NCBI RefSeq assembly: GCF_900156345.1
Contig: NZ_FTPP01000002.1
Location: 682,001-746,000, forward strand
DNA length: 64,000 nt
Reading direction: 5' to 3'
Source: Pontibacter indicus
GTDB lineage: Bacteria; Bacteroidota; Bacteroidia; Cytophagales; Hymenobacteraceae
How positions within the stretch are numbered: the stretch's first letter is position 1; every line of letters starts with the position of its first letter. Of this stretch, positions 25,193-34,653 are shown piece by piece. The position numbers and the translations under genes are program-made. Under the pieces are notes generated by a model that had not been told where the DNA came from, ran no database searches, and worked only from the letters and a program-made list of their open reading frames with translations.

Positions 25193-25972
25193 TTACCCAT
25201 AAATCGTCTCGACAAATTTTTCCAGTGTTTTGCGGGTTTCGTAGGTGCGTTCAAACATACCCATATGGCCGGTTTTTCCAAGGAAGTACACCATGCTGTT
25301 GTCGGGCAGATGGCATTGCTCCAAGGCTTTGTCGAGCGGTACGGCCCCGTCCTCTTTTCCGAAGATGAACAGTACTGGAAATTTGGCGGCTGCCAGCACA
25401 TCTGTTCTGTCCTTTCGGTCGCGCATGGCGGCAAGGCCGCCGGTTACGCTCTCTTTCGGTGTATTCGTGCCGATCTCTTTCATCAACGCAATCTCTTTCG
25501 TTAGTCTGTCGCGGTTCTCGCTGTAGAAGAGGGGCTCAATGAAGGACTGCATGAATTTTTCCACGCCATGTTTCTCCACAAACTCGATGGTCTTGTTGCG
25601 GTTGTCTTTTTTCTCGTCCGTGTCGGGGAGGGCGGAGGAGTGGAAAAGGCAGAGGCCGTTGAGCATACTGCCATACTTCTCGGCGAAAGCCATGCCTACG
25701 TAGCCGCCCATGGAGTGGCCCACAAGCAGGTACTTCTTCACGCCCAGCTCTTCCAGTTTCGTTTTCACATAGTCGGCCATGCTTTCCATGCTGTAGTCGG
25801 CTATACCTTGGGTGTTGTCGCCGAAGCCGGGCAAATCCAGCGCTACAGTCCGGAATTTCTGCTGCAGCGGCTTTGCGAATTCAGTCCAAACATCCTTGCT
25901 CTCGCAGAAGCCATGCAGGAAAACAAGGGTGTCGCCGGAGCCGTGGTCGAAGTAGGTGGTAGCGTTTGTCAT
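25193..25972 (-). CDS. Alpha/beta-fold hydrolase
   Basis: This 259 aa hydrolase has the oxyanion region LVFLHGFCES (about 17-26), the nucleophile elbow GHSMGGYVG with Ser near residue 86, an acid in FGKEDGAVP near 205-213, and His in GKTGHMGMFE near 237. The triad is complete. No signal peptide, so cytosolic. The substrate (ester, lactone or similar) cannot be inferred. Confidence 0.9.
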   Translation of the reverse strand: MTNATTYFDHGSGDTLVFLHGFCESKDVWTEFAKPLQQKFRTVALDLPGFGDNTQGIADYSMESMADYVKTKLEELGVKKYLLVGHSMGGYVGMAFAEKYGSMLNGLCLFHSSALPDTDEKKDNRNKTIEFVEKHGVEKFMQSFIEPLFYSENRDRLTKEIALMKEIGTNTPKESVTGGLAAMRDRKDRTDVLAAAKFPVLFIFGKEDGAVPLDKALEQCHLPDNSMVYFLGKTGHMGMFERTYETRKTLEKFVETIYG

Positions 25973-25993
25973 AGTTTGTGAGGTTTATCGTAA

Positions 25994-26013
25994 GGAAAGG
26001 TCGCGACCTGTCC
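25994..26013 (+). repeat. Dispersed palindrome AGGTCGCGACCT, copy 3
   Basis: GGAAAGGTCGCGACCTGTCC followed by GAATCGTG, the same flank as copy 1. It lies about 20 bp upstream of the hydrolase start codon. Confidence 0.9.
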
Positions 26014-26282
26014 GAATCGTGTATAAGCAGCCTTGAAGCAGTATAAAAGTATAGATTGGAAGGTATACCGCAAAGTATAATTTCCTGTTTCATCGCATTG
26101 GCCAAGCCGTTCACTTAAGCCTTATGCTGTCATTTGGAGATGGAGGGAGGAAGCCTCTATTAGGGAGAAATCTGGAATGCCCCTAAACGCATGAAATATA
26201 TCCTGTCGAGAAGACATTTAGAGTGATTACTCCTCAAGTTGCTGATGTTGAGTCGCAAATTATACCTGTAACATGCATCTCC

Positions 26283-26339
26283 ACAAGACATAAAAAGCCC
26301 CGCAGCTCTCAAAGAACTGCGGGGCTTTTTATGTCTTGT
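26283..26339. terminator. 23-bp-arm terminator of dxs
   Basis: The arms at 26283-26305 and 26317-26339 are perfectly inverted over 23 bp. They include the GC core GCCCCGCAG, the A-run/T-run and further pairing outside them. The loop is 11 nt. It works in both directions. Confidence 0.95.
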
Positions 26340-26363
26340 GTCAAAAACTCCTTTGTCAGAAGG

Positions 26364-28280
26364 CTATACCTTCACTGCCACACCAACCATTTCGCGAACA
26401 GTCTTCTCAATGGCAGTTGGATCAAACCCAGCGTCGCGGTGCAGCTCCAGCTGTGAGCCGTGCTCGAACACCTGATCCGGCATGCCGAGTCGCTTTACCT
26501 GCGAGGTATAGCCTTTGTCTACCATGAACTCCAGCACTGCGCTTCCGAAGCCACCCTGCAGGCAGCCGTCTTCTACAGTAATTACCTTGTTATACTTTTG
26601 GAAAACGTGGTGCAGCAACTCCTCATCCAACGGCTTGCAATAACGCATGTCGTAATGGCCCGGGTTGATGCCGTCGTAGCTCAGCTTCTGGCAAACGTCC
26701 ACGGCATAGTTGCCGATGTGACCAAATGTTAAGATTGCTACTCCTTCGCCTTCCTGGATGGTGCGGCCTTTGCCGATCTGCTGCAGCTCCAGCGGAGTTC
26801 TCCACTCTGGCATCACACCTTCGCCACGTGGGTAGCGGATCGTAAACGGGCCAGCGCCGTCCTGCGAGGCAGTATACATCATGTTGCGGAGCTCCTGCTC
26901 GTTCATCGGGGCGGCTACCACCATGTTTGGGATGCAGCGCATGTAGGCAATGTCGTAAGCGCCGTGGTGTGTCGGGCCGTCGGCTCCGGCAAAACCGGCA
27001 CGATCGAGGCAGAACACTACGTGCAGGTTCTGGAGGCAAACATCGTGCACCACCTGGTCGTAACCGCGCTGCATGAACGTACTGTAAATGTTACAGAACG
27101 GTACCATACCCTGCGTGGCCAGGCCGGCGGAGAAAGTCACCGCGTGCTGCTCGGCTATACCTACGTCAAAGGCACGGTCGGGCATGGCTTTCATCATGAT
27201 GTTGAGCGAGCATCCCGAAGGCATGGCAGGCGTCACGCCCATGATTTTCTCGTTCTTCTCGGCGAGCTCCACGATGGTGTGGCCAAACACATCCTGGTAC
27301 TTCGGAGGCTGTGGCGTGTCGTGGTGTGTCTTGTAAATTTCGCCCGTTATCTTGTCGAACAGACCCGGTGCGTGCCATTTGGTCTGGTCTTTCTCGGCCA
27401 GGGCAAAGCCTTTGCCTTTGGTGGTGAGCACGTGCAGGATCTTCGGGCCAGGTATACGCTTCAGATCTTCCATAACCGACACCAGGTGGTTGATGTCGTG
27501 GCCGTCGATTGGGCCGAAGTAGCGGAAGTTGAGGCCTTCAAACAGGTTGCTCTGCTTGGAAAGCGTGGCTTTGATGCCGCTCTCGATTTTAGAGGCAATG
27601 TGCTGCGCGTTCGGGCCGAATTTGCTGATTTTGCCGAGCACATTCCATAGCTCGTCGCGCAGCTTGTTGTAAGTGCGGGAGGTGGTTATGTCGGTTAAAT
27701 ATTCTTTCAGAGCGCCCACATTCGGGTCAATGCTCATGCAGTTGTCGTTAAGTACCACCAGCAGGTTGGCGTTGGTTGCGCCGCCGTGGTTCAGGGCCTC
27801 AAAGGCCATACCGCCCGTCATGGCGCCATCGCCGATCACAGCGATGTGGTGACGGTCCTCTTCCTGCTTGTATTGTGAGGCAACCGCCATGCCCAGCGCC
27901 GCCGAAATGGAGGTGCTCGAGTGGCCTACGCCAAATGTATCGTATTCGCTTTCTTTACGCTTCGGGAAACCGGAGATGCCGCCATACTTGCGGTTGGTGT
28001 GGAAATTATCGCGGCGGCCGGTCAGGATCTTGTGTCCGTAGGCCTGGTGCCCTACGTCCCATACCAGCTGATCGTACGGGGTCTGAAACACGTAGTGAAG
28101 CGCCGTAGTCAGTTCCACCACCCCAAGGCTGGCCCCAAAATGACCGCCGTGGATCGATACCACATCGATAATGTATTGCCTTAACTCCTGGCTTACCTGC
28201 AACAGCTGCTCTGGCTTAAGTTTGCGCAGGTCGGCAGGCGAGTTGATGGAGGCAAGGAGATCTCCTGGTTTGATGATCAT
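26364..28280 (-). CDS. dxs: 1-deoxy-D-xylulose-5-phosphate synthase
   Basis: This 638 aa thiamine-diphosphate enzyme makes DXP from pyruvate and glyceraldehyde 3-phosphate, the first step of the MEP isoprenoid pathway. The TPP-binding stretch GDGAMTGGMAFEALNHGG ... VLNDN is at about 150-185. The transketolase pyrimidine-binding part with GIAEQHAVTFSAGLA and the C-terminal domain are both present. The start at ATG 28280 (MIIKPGDLLASI) is better than the in-frame ATG at 28340, which adds 20 unlikely residues. Confidence 0.96.
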   Translation of the reverse strand: MIIKPGDLLASINSPADLRKLKPEQLLQVSQELRQYIIDVVSIHGGHFGASLGVVELTTALHYVFQTPYDQLVWDVGHQAYGHKILTGRRDNFHTNRKYGGISGFPKRKESEYDTFGVGHSSTSISAALGMAVASQYKQEEDRHHIAVIGDGAMTGGMAFEALNHGGATNANLLVVLNDNCMSIDPNVGALKEYLTDITTSRTYNKLRDELWNVLGKISKFGPNAQHIASKIESGIKATLSKQSNLFEGLNFRYFGPIDGHDINHLVSVMEDLKRIPGPKILHVLTTKGKGFALAEKDQTKWHAPGLFDKITGEIYKTHHDTPQPPKYQDVFGHTIVELAEKNEKIMGVTPAMPSGCSLNIMMKAMPDRAFDVGIAEQHAVTFSAGLATQGMVPFCNIYSTFMQRGYDQVVHDVCLQNLHVVFCLDRAGFAGADGPTHHGAYDIAYMRCIPNMVVAAPMNEQELRNMMYTASQDGAGPFTIRYPRGEGVMPEWRTPLELQQIGKGRTIQEGEGVAILTFGHIGNYAVDVCQKLSYDGINPGHYDMRYCKPLDEELLHHVFQKYNKVITVEDGCLQGGFGSAVLEFMVDKGYTSQVKRLGMPDQVFEHGSQLELHRDAGFDPTAIEKTVREMVGVAVKV

Positions 28281-28668
28281 AGAAATGTCTTTAATATAGA
28301 CTTCCAACAAATTTTTCAGGCAAAAGTTTGCATTGTGCAAATCACAGTCTGCCGGACAAAACGTAAAGTTAGCAAAAATCAGAATACAAGCTGCTATTTC
28401 TCCTCCCTATCCTGTCCGGGAAGCCGACGGTGGTGTGTGGTGTACGCGTGGTAAGCTATTGAATGTCAGTAAGTCTTGTGTTTTTAGGAACTAAACGGCA
28501 AGCACCTCACTTGATAATGCTACACTTATACAGTTATAAACCTATTTTTGTTCAGAAATCGTGCAGGTGCGGCTTCTATAAGAGGGCTGCTGGGCTGCTC
28601 GTTCGTCCGAATAAATTAGTATTTTTGTCCATCTGCTGCGATCAGCGCATTAACCAAAGGCCAGAGAA
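28281..28668. other. Divergent intergenic region between dxs and scpA
   Basis: This 388 bp region holds leader and promoter DNA of two divergent genes. TATTTTTG (28620-28627) is a perfect -7 match, about 40 bp before scpA. No gene was recognised between. Confidence 0.6.
28620..28627 (+). promoter_or_regulatory. Probable -7 element of scpA
   Basis: TATTTTTG matches TAnnTTTG exactly; no good -33 element is seen. Confidence 0.4.
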
Positions 28669-29439
28669 GTGAGTTTCGAAATTAAATTACCGTTGTTTGA
28701 GGGGCCGTTCGACCTGCTGCTCTTCTTTATTGAGCGTGACGAGCTCGACATTCACGATATTCCGATTTTCCAGATCACCAACGAATTCATGGGTTACCTG
28801 CGGCAACTCGAGCAGCTCAACATCGAGGTGGCCAGCGACTTCATCCTCACGGCGGCCACGCTCATGCGCATCAAGGCCAAAATGCTGCTGCCCCGCACCG
28901 AAAAAGACGAAGAGGGCAACGAGATTGACCCGCGCCAGGAGCTCGTGCAGCACCTGTTGGAATACAAGAGGTACAAGGCCGTGCTCGGCGACCTGGGGCA
29001 GATGGAAGACACCCGCCTGGCGCAGGAGAACCGGGGTAACGTCAACGAGGAACTGCAGCAGATCGCCAACGCCAACCACTTCGAATACGAACTGCAGGAC
29101 CTAAGTCTTTACAAGCTGATGCGCGTGTTCGACAAGGTGATGCACCGCTTCGAGGAGGAGCAGAACCGGCCGAAGCACACCGTGCTCACCTACCCATACA
29201 CCATAGAAGAACAGCGCGAGTACATCACCCGGGTGATAGAGGAGAAGAACCAGATCGCCTTTTCGGAAATCATTTCGGCCTTCCCCGACAAGATCGGCAT
29301 GATCTTCAACTTTCTGGCCATACTCGACATGCTGCAGCTCAATTTGATCGGTATAGAGGTAGGCGAGGGCTTCAACGACTTTATCATTACCAGGGCCGAG
29401 GGGCAGGCTGCGCAGGTAACGCAGCTCATACTGGAATAG
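28669..29439 (+). CDS. scpA: Segregation and condensation protein ScpA
   Basis: This 256 aa kleisin subunit bridges SMC ATPase heads for chromosome condensation. The N-terminal LPLFEGPFDLLLFFIERDELDIHDIPI motif (about residues 7-33) is diagnostic, and the C-terminal winged-helix part reads NQIAFSEIISAFPDKIGMIFNFLAILDML. The start codon is GTG, and no better ATG exists before the conserved domain. scpB and smc are not in the window. Confidence 0.94.
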   Translation: MSFEIKLPLFEGPFDLLLFFIERDELDIHDIPIFQITNEFMGYLRQLEQLNIEVASDFILTAATLMRIKAKMLLPRTEKDEEGNEIDPRQELVQHLLEYKRYKAVLGDLGQMEDTRLAQENRGNVNEELQQIANANHFEYELQDLSLYKLMRVFDKVMHRFEEEQNRPKHTVLTYPYTIEEQREYITRVIEEKNQIAFSEIISAFPDKIGMIFNFLAILDMLQLNLIGIEVGEGFNDFIITRAEGQAAQVTQLILE

Positions 29440-29557
29440 CAATCCTTAAAATTCCTGAAAAACTGAACCGTTTCACCCTGGTTGCCGAATAGTAAGGTAG
29501 TTTTGCATGTCAGCTGTTTTCCAGCAAGCACCCAGGAGCAGGGATAGAATAGCGTAA

Positions 29558-30619
29558 ATGGATCAAAATAAAAAAACCATATTAAAGAGTTTCAGCCCGG
29601 TCAAGGTCCTGATCCCGGTGCTGCTGGGCCTGGGTGCCACGGCATGGCTGTTTATCAAAGACGACAAGCTCGACGATCTGAAAGGTATAGCGGAGGCCAA
29701 CTGGGGGTGGCTGGCAGCGGCGCTGCTCGTGCTCGTGATACGCGACCTTGGTTACATGTACCGCATCCGTAGCCTGACAGATAGGTTCCTTTCTTGGCGT
29801 AACAGCCTGGACGTGATTATGCTATGGGAGTTTGCCTCGGCCATTACGCCCTCGGTAGTTGGGGGTTCTACCATCGCCACCATTCTGCTTAACAAAGAAG
29901 GCATACCGCTGGGCAAGTCGCTGGCCTACGTGATGGTCACGGCCGTGCTCGATAACATGTTCTTTATTGTGGCGGCCCCGCTTGCCCTGCTCTTTGTACA
30001 AGGCGAGGTGTTCCCGAGTCTGGGCCTTTCTGCATCTGACCTCAATGCGCTCAAAACAGCCTTTTACATCAGCTATTCCCTGATTGCTGTTTATACTTTC
30101 ATCATGATCTATGCGCTGTTTGTACGGCCTCGTGCCTTCAAATGGATCCTGCTGCGCCTTACGGGGTGGAGGTTTCTGCGCAAGTGGCGCATCAATGCGC
30201 ACGAGCACGGCAACGAGATCATCTGGGCCTCGCAGCAACTGCGCGGCAAGGAGTTCAACTACTGGGCCCGGGCCATCATCTCGACCATTTTCGTGTGGAG
30301 CGCCCGTTACTTTTTGCTCAACTGCCTCATCGCGGCCTTTACCGACGTGACGCTGACCGAGCATCTGCTCATCATCTCCCGCAACCTGATATTCTGGATT
30401 GTGATGCTTGTGGCCATAACACCAGGTGGTGCCGGCATTGTGGAGATGGCCTTCCCGAGCTTCTTCGGACTTTTCCTGGGACGCTTCAGCAACATTGTGG
30501 TGGTGCTCTACCGCCTGATTACGTATTACCCATACCTGGTGCTGGGCTCTATCTTCCTGCCAAAGTGGATAGCGAAGGTATTTGGCAAATCATCGGTGGA
30601 AGACGAAGTGAAAGTTTAA
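29558..30619 (+). CDS. Flippase-like integral membrane protein (lysylphosphatidylglycerol synthase TM family)
   Basis: This 353 aa protein has about eight transmembrane helices. It contains WEFASAITPSVVGGSTIATILL (about 90-111) and TPGGAGIVEMAFPSFFGLFL (about 288-307), which are typical of the UPF0104/YbhN and MprF flippase domain. Such domains move lipids or lipid-linked intermediates; the substrate here is unknown. It is followed after 12 bp by the flavin monooxygenase, so the two are likely one operon. Confidence 0.87.
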   Translation: MDQNKKTILKSFSPVKVLIPVLLGLGATAWLFIKDDKLDDLKGIAEANWGWLAAALLVLVIRDLGYMYRIRSLTDRFLSWRNSLDVIMLWEFASAITPSVVGGSTIATILLNKEGIPLGKSLAYVMVTAVLDNMFFIVAAPLALLFVQGEVFPSLGLSASDLNALKTAFYISYSLIAVYTFIMIYALFVRPRAFKWILLRLTGWRFLRKWRINAHEHGNEIIWASQQLRGKEFNYWARAIISTIFVWSARYFLLNCLIAAFTDVTLTEHLLIISRNLIFWIVMLVAITPGGAGIVEMAFPSFFGLFLGRFSNIVVVLYRLITYYPYLVLGSIFLPKWIAKVFGKSSVEDEVKV

Positions 30620-30631
30620 AACAGAGCAGGT

Positions 30632-31774
30632 ATGAAAGCCATCATTGTAGGGGGCGGAATCGGAGGGCTGTGCACGGCGCTTGCCTTGCAACAGGCAGGT
30701 ATAGAGGCCACCGTTTATGAAGCTGCGGCCAAGTTCAGAGGCCTGGGAGCAGGCGTAGGACTGGCTGCCAATGCCATGCAGGGCCTGCAGCGGCTGGGCG
30801 TGATGGACGACGTAGTGGCCAGAGGCAAGCAGCTCGAAGCCCTGGTCATCTTCGACGAACAGGGGCAGGTGATCAGTAACATGGATACCCGCCGCCTGAG
30901 CAACAAGTATGGCATCAACAATTTTGTGATTCACCGCGCCGACCTGCACGAAGTACTGCTAAGCCACCTGAAGCCCGGCTCAGTGGAGCTTGGCAAGCGC
31001 TGTGAGGAAGTAAAGCAGCAAAATGACCAGGTGCAGGTGCTGTTCGCCGACGGCAGCCATGCCACAGCCGATCTGCTCGTCGCAGCCGACGGCATCAGCT
31101 CGGTGGTGCGCCAGCAACTGGTGCCCGACAGCGTACCCCGCTACGCCGGCTATACCTGCTGGCGTGCCGTGATCGAAAATCCGGGTGTAGAGATAAACAA
31201 AATGATATCGGCAGAGACCTGGGCGCCGGAAGGCCGGGTAGGTATAGCGCCGCTGCAGGACGACAAGATTTACTGGTACGCCTGCATCAACGCCCCGCAG
31301 CGCGACGAGAAGATGCGCCGCATGACGCCCGAAAAACTGGCCCGCCACTTCGAAAGAGTGCATTCGCCGGTAGAGGCAGTACTGGCCTCCACTTCGCAGG
31401 AGCAGCTAATCTGGAACGACATTGCTGACCTGAAGCCACTCAAGCATTTTGTGTACGGCCGTGTGGTGCTGCTCGGCGATGCCGCGCATGCCACCACGCC
31501 CAACATGGGTCAGGGTGCCTGCCAGGCTATCGAGGATGCCGTGGTATTAGCCCAGTGCCTGCAGCAAGAGCCTGTTTTATCCAATGCCCTTAAAAAGTAC
31601 GAGAAGCGCCGCAAGGCCCGCACCGCCAAAGTGATACAGCTTTCCAGAACGCTGGGGGAGGTGGCCCACTGGCGAAATCCGCTGTTGGGTAAGATCCGAA
31701 ACACGCTTTTCCGGGCCATGCCCCGGTTTATTACGCAGCGGCAGATGGAGGATTTGTACCGGGTTGATTTTTAG
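30632..31774 (+). CDS. FAD-dependent monooxygenase (UbiH/PHBH-like)
   Basis: This 380 aa flavoprotein has the dinucleotide-binding GGGIGGLCTALALQQAG (about residues 7-23), the second FAD motif DLLVAADGISSVVRQQ (about 149-164), and the GD motif VVLLGDAAHATTPNMGQGACQAIEDA (about 278-303). It hydroxylates or oxidises a small aromatic or related substrate that cannot be inferred. The operon partner upstream is a flippase-like protein. Confidence 0.9.
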   Translation: MKAIIVGGGIGGLCTALALQQAGIEATVYEAAAKFRGLGAGVGLAANAMQGLQRLGVMDDVVARGKQLEALVIFDEQGQVISNMDTRRLSNKYGINNFVIHRADLHEVLLSHLKPGSVELGKRCEEVKQQNDQVQVLFADGSHATADLLVAADGISSVVRQQLVPDSVPRYAGYTCWRAVIENPGVEINKMISAETWAPEGRVGIAPLQDDKIYWYACINAPQRDEKMRRMTPEKLARHFERVHSPVEAVLASTSQEQLIWNDIADLKPLKHFVYGRVVLLGDAAHATTPNMGQGACQAIEDAVVLAQCLQQEPVLSNALKKYEKRRKARTAKVIQLSRTLGEVAHWRNPLLGKIRNTLFRAMPRFITQRQMEDLYRVDF

Positions 31775-31787
31775 CTATATCTGCGTC

Positions 31788-32312
31788 TTATGAAACTGCG
31801 TTAGGACGGACTAACTTCCAGTAAACCATTTCATCATCCCGCACCTGTTCTTCCATACCGAGTTTTTCAAGGATGCGTGCGGAAGCCGTGTTTTCGACCT
31901 GGCAGTTTGCCGTGACCGCCTTCACCTCGGGGTGCCAGAACGCCCAGTTCACCAGTGCCCTGGCCGTTTCCAGCCCATACCCTTTCTGTTGCTCCTGCTC
32001 GATAATGGAGTAGCCAATGTCCACAATCCCCTCCTGATTCGGTCCGCCTTTAAAACCGGCATCACCAATCACGGTGGCGTTCTGTTTCAGCACGATCATC
32101 CACGACTCAAAGCCGGTTGGCTCGGGCAGTTGCTCCAGCCTTTTGATAATGCGCGGCAAACTGTCCATGCTTTCCTGGTCCGGCCAGATGCGTGTGGGCA
32201 CTAGACCGATCTCGGCCAGTATACCTGTATTGAAAGCGTAAACCGCCCGAGCGATTTCGAGGGTAAAAGGGATAAGGACGAGCCGTTGGGTATGGATGGG
32301 TTGGATGGGCAT
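31788..32312 (-). CDS. GNAT family N-acetyltransferase (RimJ/RimL-like)
   Basis: This 174 aa acetyltransferase has the N-terminal TQRLVLIPFTLEIARAV and the acetyl-CoA site region EQEQQKGYGLETARALVNWAF (about 107-127), followed by ENTASARILEKLGM (about 141-154), all typical of the RimJ/RimL group. The target could be a protein N-terminus or a small amine. It ends 13 bp from the stop of the monooxygenase on the other strand. Confidence 0.9.
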   Translation of the reverse strand: MPIQPIHTQRLVLIPFTLEIARAVYAFNTGILAEIGLVPTRIWPDQESMDSLPRIIKRLEQLPEPTGFESWMIVLKQNATVIGDAGFKGGPNQEGIVDIGYSIIEQEQQKGYGLETARALVNWAFWHPEVKAVTANCQVENTASARILEKLGMEEQVRDDEMVYWKLVRPNAVS

Positions 32313-32377
32313 GGATTAATTGCTGTGCGTTTTACTGTTTTAAAGTGGCTGGCCTGCTGTTTTGAATTTTTCTGCTG

Positions 32378-32458
32378 TTTCGGATTTGCAATCCGAAACT
32401 TTTGTAATTGCGGATTACAAATTCGTGGGTAAGTAAACTTCGGATTGCAAATCCGAAG
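32378..32458. repeat. Cluster of CGGATTTGCAATCCG-type palindromes
   Basis: TTTCGGATTTGCAATCCGAAA (32378-32398, one central mismatch) and CTTCGGATTGCAAATCCGAAG (32438-32458) flank a degenerate copy around GCGGATTACAAATTCG. All three lie between the mrr stop and the GNAT gene. Confidence 0.85.
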
Positions 32459-32481
32459 GAGCGGGCGATCGGGGTGGATTT

Positions 32482-33339
32482 TTAAAAGTTAGCAAACCAT
32501 TCTTTTTTGATATTCACCTTTTCGACCAATTCAATTTCTACCCCTAGACCCAGTTCTTTTAGCTTTTCGGCAAATTCATTTCCATCGATTAAATCAATAG
32601 GAGGGGCTCCGTCCCTGTTCGCTTCCTTCTTTGCTTCTCTCGTGAAGGTTCCGGTTGTCAGAATTAGTCCTTTGTCCGCTCTTCCGATCATGGCTCCCCT
32701 GAAATCTCTAACTACACTCGAACCAACGCTTCCTTGATACCGCTTCGCCTGAAAGACAACATGGAATGACAGCACGCCTCCTAGACGGATAAGGCCCTGG
32801 CCGTCTATGCCTCCGTCGTTGGAACGCTGGGTGACTTCGACGTTCAAAAAACCAAGCTCACGAAGTAATCTTTGGCAGAGCCTTTCAAACTTGTCAGGGG
32901 AAATGCTTTTGACAGCATCTATTAATTCTTCCTGCCAGGAAAATTCAATTAACTCTTCGCTCGTATTCTCTAAATCAATAGAAGCAGGCCCTTGCTTGTT
33001 CTGGCGTTCTTCTTTATCCAGCTTAGTGACAAATTTCTTTACGTGACTTTTATCAACTGAAGGTGTCTCCTTTCCTTTACTGGTCAAAGCCCAGACTCCT
33101 CTCTTGGAGTTTTCCAGAAGCCCAAAACGTTTCAGGTAATTTCGCGCCCAAGCTAATCGGTAGGTTAATTTCGTAGTGCTTTCTCTGTGGATATCATTTA
33201 TCTCTTCTTCCGTTAGCTTTAAGATCCCGATGACCTGTTCTTCAATTTCGTTTATGGAAGCTGAACCTCCTAGGCTTTTCAGCGCTTTCAGAGTAGGATT
33301 AAACAAATCATCATACTTGTACTTGAAGGTTTCGCTCAT
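32482..33339 (-). CDS. mrr: Mrr-type restriction endonuclease
   Basis: This 285 aa protein has an N-terminal winged-helix Mrr_N domain (about 10-95, with RLAWARNYLKRFGLLENSKRGVWALT). The C-terminal catalytic domain (about 140-270) has the nuclease signature DGGIDGQ and FQAKRY, giving the D-(E/Q)xK triad, then GLILTTGTF. Mrr enzymes cut DNA carrying foreign methylation and need no cognate methylase. The gene is more AT-rich than its neighbours, has none of the iterated GGTATA words, and sits beside palindromic repeats, all suggesting recent acquisition. Confidence 0.88.
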   Translation of the reverse strand: MSETFKYKYDDLFNPTLKALKSLGGSASINEIEEQVIGILKLTEEEINDIHRESTTKLTYRLAWARNYLKRFGLLENSKRGVWALTSKGKETPSVDKSHVKKFVTKLDKEERQNKQGPASIDLENTSEELIEFSWQEELIDAVKSISPDKFERLCQRLLRELGFLNVEVTQRSNDGGIDGQGLIRLGGVLSFHVVFQAKRYQGSVGSSVVRDFRGAMIGRADKGLILTTGTFTREAKKEANRDGAPPIDLIDGNEFAEKLKELGLGVEIELVEKVNIKKEWFANF

Positions 33340-33459
33340 GTAACGTGGCTGGAGAGTTTAGCTGAAGTAAAATATTTGAAGAACAATATATGACAAATAA
33401 TTGAAAACGACTTTCACCCGCTGTTTCAGACCAATTAAATCCACCCAACCAGCACAAAT

Positions 33460-33486
33460 AAAAAACGGGGACTAAGAAGTCCCCGT
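33460..33486 (-). terminator. Terminator of asd
   Basis: ACGGGGACT and AGTCCCCGT form a 9-bp stem with a 4 nt loop, followed on the minus strand by TTTTTTATT, 86 bp past the asd stop codon. Confidence 0.88.
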
Positions 33487-33571
33487 CAGATACCCGCCAG
33501 ACCAGGAAGTCCGGAAGAGCATTGTATTTTGTCGTGCTACTTGATACGTGTGTCGTGATACGCAGGAAAAC

Positions 33572-34561
33572 CTACACCAGCTCGTGCTTCACCAGGTACT
33601 CGGCAATCTGCACAGCATTGGTAGCAGCGCCTTTGCGCAGGTTATCGGCTACGATCCACATATTCAGCGTGCGTGGCTGGGTTTCGTCCAAACGTACACG
33701 GCCTACGAGCACCTCGTCTTTACCATGGGCGTCTTTTGGCATCGGATACTGCAGGTTCTTCACGTCGTCTACCACTTTCACACCTTCGGTTTCACCCAAG
33801 ATGCGGTATACCTCGTCCAGTGTAAAGTCTTTCTCAAACTCCACGTTCACCGACTCGGAGTGGCCACCCATGACAGGTATGCGCACCGCTGTGGCGGTTA
33901 CCCGGATGGAGTCGTCGCCCATGATCTTCTTGGTTTCGAGGATCATTTTCATCTCCTCTTTGGTATAGCCGTTGTCCTGGAACACGTCAATGTGCGGGAG
34001 CACGTTCAGGTCGATGGTATAGGGGTAGGCTTTCTCGCCTTCCTTGCCGGCACGCTCGTTCATCAGCTGCTCCACCGCCTTCACGCCCGTGCCCGTCACT
34101 GACTGGTAGGTACTCACCACAATGCGCTTAGCCTTCAGCTCCTCGTGAAGCTTGTTCAGGGCCACCACCATCTGGATAGTCGAGCAGTTCGGGTTGGCAA
34201 TGATCTTGTCTTCTTTCGTCAGCTCTTTGGCATTAATCTCCGGCACTACCAGCTTCTTGGTCGGGTCCATGCGCCAAGCCGAGGAGTTATCCACCACCAC
34301 GGTGCCTACTTCGGCAAACTTCGGGGCCCATTCGGTAGAGGTGCTGCCGCCGGCAGAAAAAATGGCTATGTGCGGGGCAGCCGCAATTGCGTCCTGCATC
34401 CCGATCACCTTTATCTGTTTACCCTTAAACGCCATCTGTTTACCAACAGACCTCTCAGAAGCAACCAACAACAGTTCCGTTACCGGGAAGTCGCGCTCCG
34501 CCAGTACTTTCAAAATCTCGCCGCCCACCAATCCGGTGGCGCCTACTACTGCTACTTTCAT
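33572..34561 (-). CDS. asd: Aspartate-semialdehyde dehydrogenase
   Basis: This 329 aa NADPH enzyme makes aspartate semialdehyde for lysine, methionine and threonine synthesis. The N-terminal VGATGLVGGEILKVL (about residues 6-20) binds the cofactor. The catalytic cysteine lies in NPNCSTIQ (about 128-135), and the active-site His in VMGGHSESVN (about 241-250). Length is typical. It has its own promoter region and terminator and is not in an amino-acid operon. Confidence 0.96.
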   Translation of the reverse strand: MKVAVVGATGLVGGEILKVLAERDFPVTELLLVASERSVGKQMAFKGKQIKVIGMQDAIAAAPHIAIFSAGGSTSTEWAPKFAEVGTVVVDNSSAWRMDPTKKLVVPEINAKELTKEDKIIANPNCSTIQMVVALNKLHEELKAKRIVVSTYQSVTGTGVKAVEQLMNERAGKEGEKAYPYTIDLNVLPHIDVFQDNGYTKEEMKMILETKKIMGDDSIRVTATAVRIPVMGGHSESVNVEFEKDFTLDEVYRILGETEGVKVVDDVKNLQYPMPKDAHGKDEVLVGRVRLDETQPRTLNMWIVADNLRKGAATNAVQIAEYLVKHELV

Positions 34562-34653
34562 TGTTTAGGGTATATTATTTATTGAGTGATTGAGTGATTG
34601 AGTGAATTGCTGGATTGTTAAATAGTTGATGGTTAAATTGTTGATTGTTAATT

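Larger units (their letters stand above)
25973..26363. other. Intergenic region upstream of the hydrolase and downstream of dxs
   Basis: This 391 bp region has no gene. It contains a palindrome copy at 25994-26013 and the dxs terminator at 26283-26339. I see nothing else in 26014-26282. Confidence 0.65.
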
